A stretch of DNA of 64,000 nt. Origin: Alphaproteobacteria bacterium. Lineage in GTDB: Bacteria; Pseudomonadota; Alphaproteobacteria; Micropepsales; Micropepsaceae. The stretch covers positions 124,001 through 188,000 of the forward strand of contig CANJLC010000001.1 of assembly GCA_947475445.1 (NCBI GenBank), read 5' to 3'. Under the pieces are notes generated by a model. That model was not told where the DNA came from, made no database searches, and saw nothing but the letters and a program-made list of their open reading frames with translations. A program made the position numbers and the translations under genes. This document shows, one piece after another, positions 19,921-28,444 of this stretch (the first letter of the stretch is position 1; each line of letters opens with the position of its first letter).

Positions 19921-20888
19921 TCCGCTCCCGTGTCATCGGCACGGGCGCAGCCCTGCCTGAAACCATCGTCACCAATGACGATCTGGCCAAGCGGGTGGAC
20001 ACATCCGATGAATGGATCCGCGAACGCAGCGGCATCCGCCAGCGCCATTTCGTCAAGGAAGGCGAAAAGACGTCCGACCTTGCCCTCGCGGCCTCGCGCG
20101 CCGCGTTGAAAGACGCGGGCATCGATGCCGGCGAGCTGGACATGGTGATCTGCTGCACCACCACGCCGGACGAAACCTTTCCCGCCACCGCCACCGTGGT
20201 GCAGGCCCGCCTGGGCATGACGCGCGGCGCCGCCTTCGACCTGCAGGCGGTCTGTTCGGGCTTCATCTATGGCCTGTCGGTGGCCGACAACATGATCCGC
20301 GGCGGCCAGGCCAAGACGGTCCTGGTGATCGGCGCGGAAAGCATGAGCCGGCTGCTCGACTTTAATGACCGCACCACCTGCGTGCTGTTCGGCGACGGCG
20401 CCGGCGCGGTGGTTCTGCAGGCCCATCACGGCAAGGGCGACAATACCGATCAGGGCATCCTCAACACCCAGCTTTTCTCCGATGGCCGCCTGCACGACAT
20501 GCTCTATGTCGATGGCGGGCCGTCTTCGACCCGCACCACCGGCTTCCTGCGCATGCAGGGCAAGGAAGTCTTCCGCCACGCCGTGACCAACATCTCGGCT
20601 GCCATTTCCGCCTCGGCGGATGCCGCCGGCATCCCGATTTCCGATATTGACTGGTTCGTGCCCCACCAGGCCAACCAGCGCATCCTGGACGGGACAGCCA
20701 AGAAGCTGGGCATTCCCGCCGAGCGGGTGGTCTCCACCGTGGCCCTGCACGGCAACACCTCAGCCGCCTCGGTGCCCCTGGCGCTGGAAACGGCTGTCCG
20801 GGACGGCCGGATCAAGAAGGGCGACCTGGTCCTTCTGGAGGCCATGGGCGGCGGTTTCACCTGGGGGGCGGCGCTGATCCGCTGGTAG
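19917..20888 (+). CDS. fabH: 3-oxoacyl-ACP synthase III (KASIII)
   Basis: Starts fatty-acid synthesis by condensing acetyl-CoA with malonyl-ACP. Catalytic triad: Cys113 in DLQAVCSGF, His in [11 protein letters not shown] (about residue 247) and Asn in [11 protein letters not shown] (about residue 277). Length 323 is standard. GTG start at 19917 overlaps the plsX stop, so translation is coupled. Part of yceD-rpmF-plsX-fabH-ihfA. Confidence 0.97.
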   Translation: MIRSRVIGTGAALPETIVTNDDLAKRVDTSDEWIRERSGIRQRHFVKEGEKTSDLALAASRAALKDAGIDAGELDMVICCTTTPDETFPATATVVQARLGMTRGAAFDLQAVCSGFIYGLSVADNMIRGGQAKTVLVIGAESMSRLLDFNDRTTCVLFGDGAGAVVLQAHHGKGDNTDQGILNTQLFSDGRLHDMLYVDGGPSSTRTTGFLRMQGKEVFRHAVTNISAAISASADAAGIPISDIDWFVPHQANQRILDGTAKKLGIPAERVVSTVALHGNTSAASVPLALETAVRDGRIKKGDLVLLEAMGGGFTWGAALIRW

Positions 20889-20930
20889 GCGCCTCGGGTC
20901 AGATAAGCTTCTGCCCCTATCTATTTGATA

Positions 20931-20959
20931 TTGACGGCAAATCGCTCCGGGCCTAGTTT
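20931..20959 (+). promoter_or_regulatory. Probable sigma70-type promoter for ihfA
   Basis: TTGACG (20931-20936) and TAGTTT (20954-20959) are separated by exactly 17 bp and lie 28 bp upstream of the ihfA ATG. Good -35, weaker -10. Confidence 0.45.
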
Positions 20960-20986
20960 TCCACAGGGCTTTGAAGAGTCGTATTC

Positions 20987-21304
20987 ATGACAACCGATAC
21001 ATTGACGCGCGCCGACCTGACCGAAGCGGTCTTCCAGGCCGTGGGGCTTTCCCGGACCGATTCGGCGCAAATGGTCGAAGACATGCTGGAAGAAGTCTGC
21101 GGCGCGCTCGCCAAGGGCGAAACCGTCAAATTGTCTTCCTTTGGAACTTTCGCGGTGCGCCAGAAATCGCAGCGAATGGGCCGCAACCCCAAGACCGGCG
21201 ATGAAGTGCCGATCGCGCCGCGCCGCGTGCTGGTATTCCGTCCCAGCCATGTGCTGAAAGCCGTGATCAACGGCCAGACGCCATCGCCCGAGAAAGAGGA
21301 CTAA
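20987..21304 (+). CDS. ihfA: Integration host factor alpha subunit
   Basis: DNA-bending HU/IHF family protein, 105 residues, partner of IhfB. Visible landmarks: [38 protein letters not shown] and [21 protein letters not shown] with the DNA-intercalating proline region. The alpha assignment rests on the N-terminal pattern and on its position after fabH and before a MerR regulator, the standard alphaproteobacterial order. Confidence 0.93.
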   Translation: MTTDTLTRADLTEAVFQAVGLSRTDSAQMVEDMLEEVCGALAKGETVKLSSFGTFAVRQKSQRMGRNPKTGDEVPIAPRRVLVFRPSHVLKAVINGQTPSPEKED

Positions 21305-21307
21305 CCC

Positions 21308-21859
21308 TTGTCGTCTGCCGCTCTCGCCGCGCCAAGCAAATCGCCGGACGCCTTTCGCACCATCAGCGAAGTCGCCCTGGAGCTTGACGTGCCGCAGCAT
21401 GTGCTGCGCTTTTGGGAAAGCCGCTTCGCGCAGATCAAGCCGGTCAAGCGTGCCGGTGGCCGGCGTTTTTACCGGCCCGAAGATGTGGACCTGCTGCGCG
21501 GCATTCGCGGCCTGCTTTATTCCGATGGCTTCACCATTCGCGGCGTCCAGAAGGTTCTGAAGGAGCGCGGCCTGCGCCATGTCGCCGGGATCGGCCGCGG
21601 CGCAGAGCCCCAGCCGATGGTGATCGAAAAGATCGTCTTCGTGGAAAAGCCGGTGGCCCCGCCGAAGTCCGAAGCGGCGCCCGCCAAGAAGCGGCCCACG
21701 CATTTGCGCGCCGTGCCCACGCCCATGAGCTTGCCCTTTTTCGATGCCGAGCCTGCGCCCGTGGTGCCGGGCCTCGCAGCGGAAGAGCGCGCCAGGCTGA
21801 AGGACCTGCTGGGCGAGCTGGAAGGTCTGAAAAGCCGGCTGAAAGCGGCCCGGACTTAA
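21308..21859 (+). CDS. MerR-family transcriptional regulator
   Basis: 183-residue protein with an N-terminal winged helix: [20 protein letters not shown] and WESRF, then [20 protein letters not shown] (about residues 18-75). The long linker is Pro/Ala/Lys-rich, and a C-terminal helix ([19 protein letters not shown]) may dimerise. It belongs to the MerR protein group always found behind ihfA in alphaproteobacteria; its ligand and targets are not established. TTG start at 21308, 3 bp after the ihfA stop. There are no cysteines in a metal-site arrangement. Confidence 0.85.
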   Translation: MSSAALAAPSKSPDAFRTISEVALELDVPQHVLRFWESRFAQIKPVKRAGGRRFYRPEDVDLLRGIRGLLYSDGFTIRGVQKVLKERGLRHVAGIGRGAEPQPMVIEKIVFVEKPVAPPKSEAAPAKKRPTHLRAVPTPMSLPFFDAEPAPVVPGLAAEERARLKDLLGELEGLKSRLKAART

Positions 21860-21958
21860 TTTCCTGGCCCCATTTTAATTTGGTATCTGGCGTTGCGCCG
21901 GGCAGGGCCGCCTGACATATTCCGCGCCCCGCGGTTTTTGGGCCGCAAATCTTGGTTT

Positions 21959-22035
21959 CGGAGCGTAGCGCAGCCTGGTAGCGCACCTGCCTGGGGGGCA
22001 GGGGGTCGCAGGTTCAAATCCTGTCGCTCCGACCA
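21959..22035 (+). tRNA. tRNA-Pro (anticodon GGG)
   Basis: 77 nt including encoded CCA. Acceptor CGGAGCG pairs with CGCTCCG; D-arm GCGCAGCCTGGTAGCGC; anticodon stem CCTGC/GCAGG with loop CTGGGGG giving GGG; T-arm CAGG-TTCAAAT-CCTG. A possible promoter (TTGCGC, 17 bp, CATATT at 21893-21921) precedes it. Confidence 0.96.
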
Positions 22036-22067
22036 TTCATAAGCCGTCCGGTGGACGGCTTATGAAT
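22035..22067 (+). terminator. Long perfect hairpin directly after tRNA-Pro(GGG)
   Basis: Fifteen-base arms (22035-22049 and 22053-22067) around a GGT loop, starting at the last A of the tRNA CCA end. No T-tract follows, so it may be a processing/termination structure rather than a classical intrinsic terminator. Confidence 0.5.
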
Positions 22068-22230
22068 GCCAAGTCCGCCCGCGCGCCAGCGCAGGGAGGG
22101 CGGACGCGGCAGTAGAAACCACCAATTCTCCGCACATAAGGGTTCAACAAATCCGCCAACGACGTCATGCCACGTGGCCGCTTGCGCCATTCCATGCGAT
22201 GACGATTTTGTGGCAAGGCGGGGTGATCGC

Positions 22231-23067
22231 ATGAGATTGTTGCGGGTTGGGCCCAAGGGCGCAGAGAAACCGGCGCTTCTGGACAAGAGTGGCGTGCTGC
22301 GCGACCTGTCAGGCGTGGTCTCCGATATCACCGGTGCGATGCTGACCGCCGAGGGCCTGGCGATGCTGGCTGCTGTTGACGCGGCGGGACTTCCCAAAAT
22401 CGAAGGCGCGCCGCGCATTGGCGTGCCCATCGCCAATATCGGCAAGATCGTCGGCATCGGCCTGAACTATCACGATCACGCGGTTGCGGCGGAAAAGCCC
22501 GTGCCGGAAGAGCCGATCATGTTCCTCAAGCCCAACTCCACCATCACCGGTCCGGGCGACACGGTGAAGAAGCCCAGGACCGCCAGGAAGCTGGACTGGG
22601 AATGCGAGATCGTCATCGTGATCGGCAAGCAGGGCACGAATATCGCGCAGGCCGATGCGGCCGGCCATATCGCGGGCTGGATGATGGCCAATGACTATAC
22701 CGAACGCTGGTTCCAGAATGACCGCGGCGGCACATGGGACAAGGGCAAGTGCGGCGACGATTTCACGCCGCTGGGGCCGTGGCTGGTGACGAAGGACGAA
22801 ATTGCCGACATCAACGCCCTGAAAATCTGGGCCGACGTAAACGGCAAGCGTTACCAGGACGGCAACAGCAGCAGCATGATCTTCAAGCCGGATTTTCTGG
22901 TTGCCCACGTCTCTGAATTCATGACGTTGTATCCGGGCGATGTGATCCTGACCGGCACGCCGGCGGGCGTCGGTGCGCTGCAAAAGCCGCCTGTGTTCCT
23001 GAATGTGGGTGATGTGGTGACGCTGGGAATCGAAGGCCTGGGCGAACAGGCGCAGGAGATCGTTTAG
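22231..23067 (+). CDS. Fumarylacetoacetate hydrolase (FAH) family protein
   Basis: 278-residue metal-dependent C-C bond hydrolase/decarboxylase family. Core motifs: GIGLNYHDHAVAAEKPVPEE (about residues 75-94), FLKPNSTITGPGD, the acidic metal ligands in LDWECEIVIVIGK and NDYTERWFQND, and the C-terminal VILTGTPAGVGAL. Members act in aromatic and sugar-acid catabolism (acylpyruvate hydrolase, ureidoglycolate lyase-like and others); the substrate is open. I chose ATG 22231 rather than the upstream open frame because family similarity begins with RLLRVGPKGAEKP. It overlaps the convergent GNAT gene by 4 bp. Confidence 0.85.
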   Translation: MRLLRVGPKGAEKPALLDKSGVLRDLSGVVSDITGAMLTAEGLAMLAAVDAAGLPKIEGAPRIGVPIANIGKIVGIGLNYHDHAVAAEKPVPEEPIMFLKPNSTITGPGDTVKKPRTARKLDWECEIVIVIGKQGTNIAQADAAGHIAGWMMANDYTERWFQNDRGGTWDKGKCGDDFTPLGPWLVTKDEIADINALKIWADVNGKRYQDGNSSSMIFKPDFLVAHVSEFMTLYPGDVILTGTPAGVGALQKPPVFLNVGDVVTLGIEGLGEQAQEIV

Positions 23068-23327
23068 TCCATCACGTCGGCGGCGTCGGCACGGCGCTTG
23101 AACCAGACAATGGCATAGCTGCAGCGCGGTACGATCATCAGGTTTTTCTCCCGCGCCAGCGCCACGATTCCGTCCATCAGGCGGTCGGCGGCGCCGGTGC
23201 CGCGCAGCGCCGGATCCGCCTCGACATGGGAAATGACATAGCGCCGGTCCGTCTGGCGGTAATCGGCGAAGACGGTATGGCCGTTTTCCGTCAGTTCGAA
23301 GCGATGAAGGTCCGTATAGTCGATCAT
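23064..23327 (-). CDS. Small GNAT-fold N-acetyltransferase (YjdJ/NATD1-like)
   Basis: 87-residue single-domain protein matching the short Acetyltransf_CG family: ENGHTVFADYR, VISHVEADPALRGTGAADRLMD with the G-x-G acetyl-CoA loop, and IVPRCSYAIVWFKRR (about residues 63-77). The substrate is unknown. Start at 23327 overlaps the stop of the DUF2842 gene by 4 bp (ATGA), so these two form a coupled pair. Confidence 0.82.
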   Translation of the reverse strand: MIDYTDLHRFELTENGHTVFADYRQTDRRYVISHVEADPALRGTGAADRLMDGIVALAREKNLMIVPRCSYAIVWFKRRADAADVMD

Positions 23328-23539
23328 GGCTTGCCGGGCTCGCGGTACATCCAGGGCAACGCCAAACCGATGGGAATGGTCCACAAGGTTCCCGCCAGCG
23401 CATAGAAAAGCAGGCTGACATACCAGACATTGCGCGGCAGGACATGAACCGCCAACCCCATGACGAACAGCGCATAAACAGGCAGCCAGACCAGGACGAT
23501 CAGCAATGTGGCGAGGAGTTTTTTGCCGCGGGGCGTCAT
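23324..23539 (-). CDS. DUF2842 small membrane protein
   Basis: 71 residues with two transmembrane helices (LLATLLIVLVWLPVYALFVM and VSLLFYALAGTLWTIPIGLA) and the DUF2842 signature of a YALAG-x-LW segment followed by a short basic tail. It diverges from ctaA (43 bp between starts), a neighbourhood I recall for this family in alphaproteobacteria. Function unknown. The open frame extends upstream of ATG 23539 into ctaA antisense, but only this portion is meaningful. Confidence 0.75.
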   Translation of the reverse strand: MTPRGKKLLATLLIVLVWLPVYALFVMGLAVHVLPRNVWYVSLLFYALAGTLWTIPIGLALPWMYREPGKP

Positions 23540-23582
23540 AATTTCCGATTTCCTTGTGTCGGCCAAGACGGTATCAGACAGC

Positions 23583-24608
23583 ATGGAGAAGGCGCAAAGT
23601 TTCTGGATGACACGCAGGGCGGTCGGTCTCTGGCTGCTGGGCATCGCCGCCGTCATCATGGGGATGGTGACCATCGGCGGGCTGACGCGCCTGACCGGCT
23701 CGGGCCTGTCCATCACGGAATGGGAACCCATCATGGGCGCCCTTCCGCCCCTCAGCGCGCAGGCGTGGAACGAGGCCTTTGTCAAATACCAGCAGATCCC
23801 GCAATACGTTCTCGAAAACAGGGGTATGAGCCTTGAGGCTTTCAAGGGCATTTTCTGGTGGGAATGGACCCACCGTTTCCTGGGCCGCTTCCTGGGCGTG
23901 CTGTTCATCGTGCCCTTCGCCTGGTTCGCCTGGAAAGGCGCGATCCGCAAAAGCGAATGGCCGCGCTTTGTCATCCTGTTTTTCCTGGGCGGGCTGCAGG
24001 GCCTGATCGGCTGGTGGATGGTCCAGAGCGGGCTGGAGACGCGCGTCTCGGTCAGCCAGTACCGGCTGGCGATTCACCTGGGGGCCGCCATCCTGCTGCT
24101 GGGCGCGATATTGTGGATCGCGCTGGAATATCTGCGCGGCCTGAAAGGGCCGCCGCAACCTGCGCGCCGGGCTTTCGCCCTGGCGGCATTGGTCTATGTC
24201 CAGATTCTGCTGGGCGCGCTGGTGGCGGGACTGCATGCGGGTTTGATCTACAATAGCTGGCCCGACATGAATGGCCGTGTTTTCCCCGAAGGCGCGCTCG
24301 TCCTGCAGCCCTGGTGGCTGAACCCGTTTGAGAATGCGGGCCTGGCGCAATTCGACCACCGCATCGGCGCCTATATCGTGGCGGGCGTCGCAGCCTATAT
24401 CTATGTGCTGGGCGTCAGGCTGACGGGGCCGGCGAAGACAAGCGCCAAGCTGGTTGCCGCCATCACCACGTTCCAGATCGGCCTTGGCATCACCACCTTG
24501 CTGATGCTGGCGCCGGAAGGGCTGGCGGCGATGCACCAGGTGACGGCGGCGCTGCTGTTCTGCGCCGCCATCTGGCACGCCTATGAGTTACGCCATCGCC
24601 TGGTCTAG
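23583..24608 (+). CDS. ctaA: Heme A synthase (COX15/CtaA)
   Basis: Eight-helix inner-membrane enzyme that oxidises the C8 methyl of heme O to give heme A for aa3-type cytochrome oxidase. 341 residues. Conserved: TIGGLTRLTGSGLSITEWEP (about residues 30-49), EWTHRFLGR (His ligand), QYRLAIHLG, AGLHAGLIYNSWPDMNG, FDHRIGAY and MHQVTAALLF (heme-ligand histidines). ATG 23583 is chosen since the upstream codons overlap the divergent DUF2842 gene. Its last 21 bp overlap the convergent metY gene. Confidence 0.96.
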   Translation: MEKAQSFWMTRRAVGLWLLGIAAVIMGMVTIGGLTRLTGSGLSITEWEPIMGALPPLSAQAWNEAFVKYQQIPQYVLENRGMSLEAFKGIFWWEWTHRFLGRFLGVLFIVPFAWFAWKGAIRKSEWPRFVILFFLGGLQGLIGWWMVQSGLETRVSVSQYRLAIHLGAAILLLGAILWIALEYLRGLKGPPQPARRAFALAALVYVQILLGALVAGLHAGLIYNSWPDMNGRVFPEGALVLQPWWLNPFENAGLAQFDHRIGAYIVAGVAAYIYVLGVRLTGPAKTSAKLVAAITTFQIGLGITTLLMLAPEGLAAMHQVTAALLFCAAIWHAYELRHRLV

Positions 24609-25856
24609 GTCTGCGATAATATCCGCCACATCCTCGATACCGACCGACAGGCGCACCACGTCATTGCCGGCGCCGGCCTTGGCGCGGTCTTCATCCGACA
24701 ATTGCCGGTGTGTGGTGGAGGCCGGGTGGATGATCAGGCTGCGCGTGTCGCCGACATTGGCCAGATGGGTGAAAAGCTTGACGCTGTTGACCAGCTTGAG
24801 GCCGTCTTCATATCCCCCCTTGAGGCCGAAAGTGAAAACGCTGCCCGCGCCCTTGGGGCAATATTTCTTGTGCAGGGCATGGCATTCATTGTCTTCCAGA
24901 CCGGCATAATTCACCCAGGCAACCTTGGGATTGGCCTTCAGCCATCTGGCGACCGCCAGGGCGTTGTCGGAATGCTTCTGCATGCGCAGGGGCAGGGTTT
25001 CGATGCCCGTGATCACCAAAAACGCGTTCATGGGCGACAGCGAGGCGCCAAGGTCACGCAAGCCCAGCACGCGGGTGGCGATGGCAAAGGCCATGTCGCC
25101 GAACGTCTCCCACATTTTCATGCCGTGATAGGAGGGGTTGGGATCGCTGAGCGACGGAAACTTGCCGCTGCCCCAGTCGAACTTGCCGCCATCCACGATC
25201 ACGCCCGCCATGGAGTTGCCATGCCCGCCCAGGAATTTCGTGGCGGAATGGACCACGATATCGGCGCCCCATTCGAGGGGCTTTATCAGGTAGGGCGACG
25301 CCAGGGTGTTGTCCACGATCAGCGGCACGCCCGCCTCATGGGCGATTTTCGCCACCGCTTCGATGTCCGTGATGATGCCGCCGGGATTGGCGATGCTTTC
25401 GATGAAAATGGCGCGGGTGCGGTCGTTGATCTGCGCCTTGAAGCTGTCGGGCTTGGTGGCGTCGGCCCAGCGCGCCTCCCAGCCGAATTTGGCGAAGCCC
25501 AGCTTGAACTGGTTGATCGAGCCGCCATAGAGCTGGCGCGCCGCCACGATATTGTCGCCGGGGCTCATCAGGGTGTGCAGCGCCAGCAATTGCGAGGCGT
25601 GGCCGGACGAGCAGGCCAGGCCCGCGCGGCCATTTTCCAGCGCCGCGACGCGCTCTTCCAGCACGGCGGTGGTGGGATTCATGATGCGGGTGTAGATGTT
25701 GCCGAAGACCTGCAGGTTGAACAGGGCCGCAGCCTGGTCGGCATCTTCGAAGGCAAACGCCGTGGTCTGGTAGATCGGCGTTGCGCGCGCACCGGTGGCG
25801 GGATCAGGCTGGGCCCCGGCATGCACCGAAAGCGTGTTAAATCCATATTCGGCCAT
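24588..25856 (-). CDS. metY: O-acetylhomoserine aminocarboxypropyltransferase (O-acetylhomoserine sulfhydrylase)
   Basis: PLP enzyme making homocysteine (or methionine) from O-acetylhomoserine and sulfide (or methanethiol). 422 residues, longer than cystathionine lyases, as usual for MetY. Motifs: TRIMNPTTAVLEERVAALE, ACSSGHASQLLAL, the PLP lysine in VHSATKFLGGHGNSMAG (about residue 208) and the C-terminal THRQLSDEDRAKAG. Third gene of the ech-yccU-metY unit, 9 bp after yccU. With hom (35245) and metC (61606) it places transsulfuration and direct sulfhydrylation genes in the window. Confidence 0.93.
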   Translation of the reverse strand: MAEYGFNTLSVHAGAQPDPATGARATPIYQTTAFAFEDADQAAALFNLQVFGNIYTRIMNPTTAVLEERVAALENGRAGLACSSGHASQLLALHTLMSPGDNIVAARQLYGGSINQFKLGFAKFGWEARWADATKPDSFKAQINDRTRAIFIESIANPGGIITDIEAVAKIAHEAGVPLIVDNTLASPYLIKPLEWGADIVVHSATKFLGGHGNSMAGVIVDGGKFDWGSGKFPSLSDPNPSYHGMKMWETFGDMAFAIATRVLGLRDLGASLSPMNAFLVITGIETLPLRMQKHSDNALAVARWLKANPKVAWVNYAGLEDNECHALHKKYCPKGAGSVFTFGLKGGYEDGLKLVNSVKLFTHLANVGDTRSLIIHPASTTHRQLSDEDRAKAGAGNDVVRLSVGIEDVADIIADLDQAMA

Positions 25857-25865
25857 GGTGGGCTC

Positions 25866-26426
25866 CTATAAGCGCTTGAGGCTGCCGCCCTTGCCGAAGA
25901 GCAAGGGCTTGCGATTGTCGATGACCTTGCGGTTGATGCCCATCCAGCCCAGCTCGCCGGAAAAGCGGCCATGCTCGATCTTGGGGCAGCGGTCCATGAT
26001 CACGGTGAGGCCGGCATCCTGCGCCAGCTTTTCGGCTTCGCTGCTGACCACGCCCAGCTGCATCCAGACCACCTTGAAGCCCAGCCGGTCTTTTTCCGCC
26101 AGCGCCTCGCGCACAATGTCGGGCGCATATTGGGACTCGCGGAAAATATCCACCATGTCCACCGGCGCGGGTACATCTTTCAACGACGCATAGACTTTCT
26201 GGCCCAGGATTTCCTTGCCCGCCATGCCGGGATTGACCGGAATGATGTTGTAGCCCTTTTTCAGCAGGTACATCATGGCGAAGTAGGACGGGCGGATGGA
26301 ATTGCCGCTGGCCCCCACCATGGCGATGGTCTTGACGCTGCGCAGGATGGACTTGATCAACGCATCGGGATAATCGCGCGCCGATTTTTCCTTGGGCCCC
26401 GGGATGGCGCAGACTAGCTCGGCCAT
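25866..26426 (-). CDS. CoA-binding domain protein (YccU-like)
   Basis: 186-residue Rossmann protein of the CoA_binding_2 family. The nucleotide loop TIAMVGASGNSIRPSYF is near residues 33-49; YNIIPVNPGMAGKEILGQKV and VVWMQLGVVSSEAEKLA follow, and MDRCPKIEH is near the end. The biochemical role is not established; the family resembles the CoA-binding part of succinyl-CoA synthetase alpha. It overlaps the upstream enoyl-CoA hydratase gene by 13 bp and sits 9 bp ahead of metY. Confidence 0.85.
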   Translation of the reverse strand: MAELVCAIPGPKEKSARDYPDALIKSILRSVKTIAMVGASGNSIRPSYFAMMYLLKKGYNIIPVNPGMAGKEILGQKVYASLKDVPAPVDMVDIFRESQYAPDIVREALAEKDRLGFKVVWMQLGVVSSEAEKLAQDAGLTVIMDRCPKIEHGRFSGELGWMGINRKVIDNRKPLLFGKGGSLKRL

Positions 26427-27217
26427 TTCGGCTCCCGCTTTTCCAGGAAGGCGCCGATGCCTTCATTCGCTTCGGCCTGCAGCATGTTCTCTGTCATCAC
26501 CTGCGCCGTGTAGGCATATGCCTCGGCGAGCGGCATTTCGATCTGGCGGTAAAAGGCCTGCTTGCCGGTGCGCAAGGTGGCGTGGGGCTTGGCGGCGATC
26601 TTGCCCGCCAGCGCCATGGTTTCGTCCTGCAATGCTTCCGGCGCGACGGCGCGGTTGATCAACCCGATGCGCACGGCCTCGGCTGCCGTCACCATCTCGC
26701 CCGTCAGCAGCATCTCCATCGCCGCCTTGCGCGAGACGTTGCGGGAGAGGGCGACCATGGGCGTGGAACAGAACAGCCCGATATTGACGCCGGGGGTGGC
26801 GAACTTCGCATTGTCCGCCGCCACCGCCAGGTCGCAACTGGCGACAAGCTGGCAGCCCGCCGCCGTGGCCACGCCCTGCACCTGTGCAATCACGGGGCGC
26901 GGATGATTGACGATGGCCTGCATCAGCGCCGAGCACTGGGTAAAGAGGGCGGCGAAATTCTCCTGGCCCCTGTCGGGATCGGCGCGCGCCGCCGTCATCT
27001 CGCGCAAATCATGGCCGGCGCAAAAGACAGGACCATTGGCCGCGATCACCACCACCCGCACGGCCGGATCGGCGGCGGACTTGTCGAGCGCCGCCTGCAA
27101 CGCCGTCATCAACCCGACGGAAAGCGCATTGCGCGCGCCCGGCCGGTTCAGGGTCAGGCGCAGGATTCCGTCGCGGAAATCGGACAGGACCAGCGGTTCG
27201 GGGCCAAGCGCGTTCAT
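26414..27217 (-). CDS. Enoyl-CoA hydratase/isomerase family protein (ECHDC3-like)
   Basis: 267-residue crotonase. Oxyanion-hole segments FCAGHDLREM (about residues 69-78) and QGVATAAGCQLVASCDLAVA (about 113-132). At the catalytic position the sequence is FCSTPMVALSR instead of an E-containing loop, as in the ECHDC3 branch, so it may not be a conventional hydratase. First gene of the ech-yccU-metY unit. Substrate unknown. Confidence 0.82.
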   Translation of the reverse strand: MNALGPEPLVLSDFRDGILRLTLNRPGARNALSVGLMTALQAALDKSAADPAVRVVVIAANGPVFCAGHDLREMTAARADPDRGQENFAALFTQCSALMQAIVNHPRPVIAQVQGVATAAGCQLVASCDLAVAADNAKFATPGVNIGLFCSTPMVALSRNVSRKAAMEMLLTGEMVTAAEAVRIGLINRAVAPEALQDETMALAGKIAAKPHATLRTGKQAFYRQIEMPLAEAYAYTAQVMTENMLQAEANEGIGAFLEKREPKWPS

Positions 27218-27321
27218 GGCGCTAATCTAATAGGGCGGGGCGGCATTTCCATGAAAATCGCCAAATCCATGCGGTATTCACATACCATATCATAATAATG
27301 CCGCAAAAACCGACATTTCTG

Positions 27322-27350
27322 TTGACCCCTGGACCGGGCCTGCGTATACG
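27322..27350 (+). promoter_or_regulatory. Sigma70-type promoter of rplM-rpsI
   Basis: TTGACC (27322-27327), 17-bp spacer, TATACG (27345-27350), 26 bp upstream of the rplM ATG. Five of six -35 positions match consensus and the spacing is ideal, as expected for a ribosomal protein operon. Confidence 0.7.
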
Positions 27351-27376
27351 CGCCCGTCCAACAACGAGAATTCCTC

Positions 27377-27853
27377 ATGAAAACCTACTCGGCGAAAGCC
27401 TCCGAGATCGAAAAGAAGTGGATCCTGATCGACGCCGAAGGGCTGGTCGTGGGCCGTCTTGCCTCGATCATCGCCATGCGCCTGCGTGGCAAGCACAAGG
27501 TCACCTACACCCCCCATATGGATTGCGGCGATAACATCATCGTCATCAATGCCGCCAAGGTCGTGCTGACCGGCAACAAGCTGAAGAAGAAAGTCTATTA
27601 TCGCCACACCGGTTATATCGGCGGCATCAAGGAACGCACTGCCGGCGCCGTGATGGCCGGCAAGTTCCCGGAGCGCGTGCTGGAGAAGGCCGTTGAGCGC
27701 ATGGTGCCGCGTGGTCCGCTGGGCCGCCGCCAGATGTCCAACCTGCGCGTTTATCCCGGCGCCGCGCATCCGCACGAAGCCCAGACGCCCGTGACACTGG
27801 ACGTCGGCGCGATGAACCCCAAGAACACCAATTACAAGACGAAGGCTGCCTGA
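27377..27853 (+). CDS. rplM: 50S ribosomal protein L13
   Basis: 158-residue L13. Typical start [21 protein letters not shown], then [47 protein letters not shown] and the end of the conserved core [16 protein letters not shown]. Two bp before rpsI, the universal rplM-rpsI operon. Preceded by a good promoter. Confidence 0.98.
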   Translation: MKTYSAKASEIEKKWILIDAEGLVVGRLASIIAMRLRGKHKVTYTPHMDCGDNIIVINAAKVVLTGNKLKKKVYYRHTGYIGGIKERTAGAVMAGKFPERVLEKAVERMVPRGPLGRRQMSNLRVYPGAAHPHEAQTPVTLDVGAMNPKNTNYKTKAA

Positions 27854-27855
27854 CC

Positions 27856-28344
27856 ATGGCTGACGAGAACAAATTCGGCGAACTGAAGACCACGCTGATC
27901 AAGGCCAAGAGCGCCGAGCCGGAAGACGCGACCAAGATCGACAACAAGCGCGACTCCAAGGGCCGCGCCTATGCCACCGGCCGCCGCAAGGAATCGGTTG
28001 CCCGCGTCTGGATCAAGCCGGGCAGCGGCAAGATCACGGTCAATGGCCGCGACGAGAAAACCTATTTCGCCCGCCCGGTGCTGCGCATGATCCTGCGCCA
28101 GCCCCTGATCGCCACCAATCGCGACGGCCAGTTCGATGTCATCGTCACCGTCAATGGCGGCGGCCTGTCCGGCCAGGCCGGCGCGGTGCGTCATGGGATT
28201 TCGCGCGCCCTGGTGAATTATGAACCCACGCTGCGTGCGGCCCTGAAGCCCGGCGGCTTCCTGACCCGCGATCCGCGTGCGGTGGAACGCAAGAAGTATG
28301 GCCGCCCGAAGGCGCGCCGCAGCTTCCAGTTCTCCAAGCGCTAA
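27856..28344 (+). CDS. rpsI: 30S ribosomal protein S9
   Basis: 162-residue S9 with an N-terminal extension of about 35 residues common in alphaproteobacteria, then [58 protein letters not shown] and the classical C-terminal end FQFSKR that reaches the ribosomal P site. Cotranscribed with rplM; a strong terminator follows. Confidence 0.98.
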   Translation: MADENKFGELKTTLIKAKSAEPEDATKIDNKRDSKGRAYATGRRKESVARVWIKPGSGKITVNGRDEKTYFARPVLRMILRQPLIATNRDGQFDVIVTVNGGGLSGQAGAVRHGISRALVNYEPTLRAALKPGGFLTRDPRAVERKKYGRPKARRSFQFSKR

Positions 28345-28366
28345 AAGGCTTTTGCTTTACCGAAGC

Positions 28367-28402
28367 AGCGGGTGGGCGAAAGCCCGCCCGCTGTTTTCTT
28401 TT
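28367..28402 (+). terminator. Rho-independent terminator of rplM-rpsI
   Basis: AGCGGGTGGGC (28367-28377) pairs with GCCCGCCCGCT (28382-28392; one G-U pair) across a GAAA tetraloop, followed by GTTTTCTTTT. Confidence 0.92.
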
Positions 28403-28444
28403 GTGCCCATCTTCCAATAGAAAAGTCGGTTAAGGACGAATCCC

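Noticed and set aside
18187-20750. Long minus-strand frames over yceD, plsX and fabH
   Set aside because: Antisense shadows of high-GC genes; plus-strand frames have all catalytic motifs.
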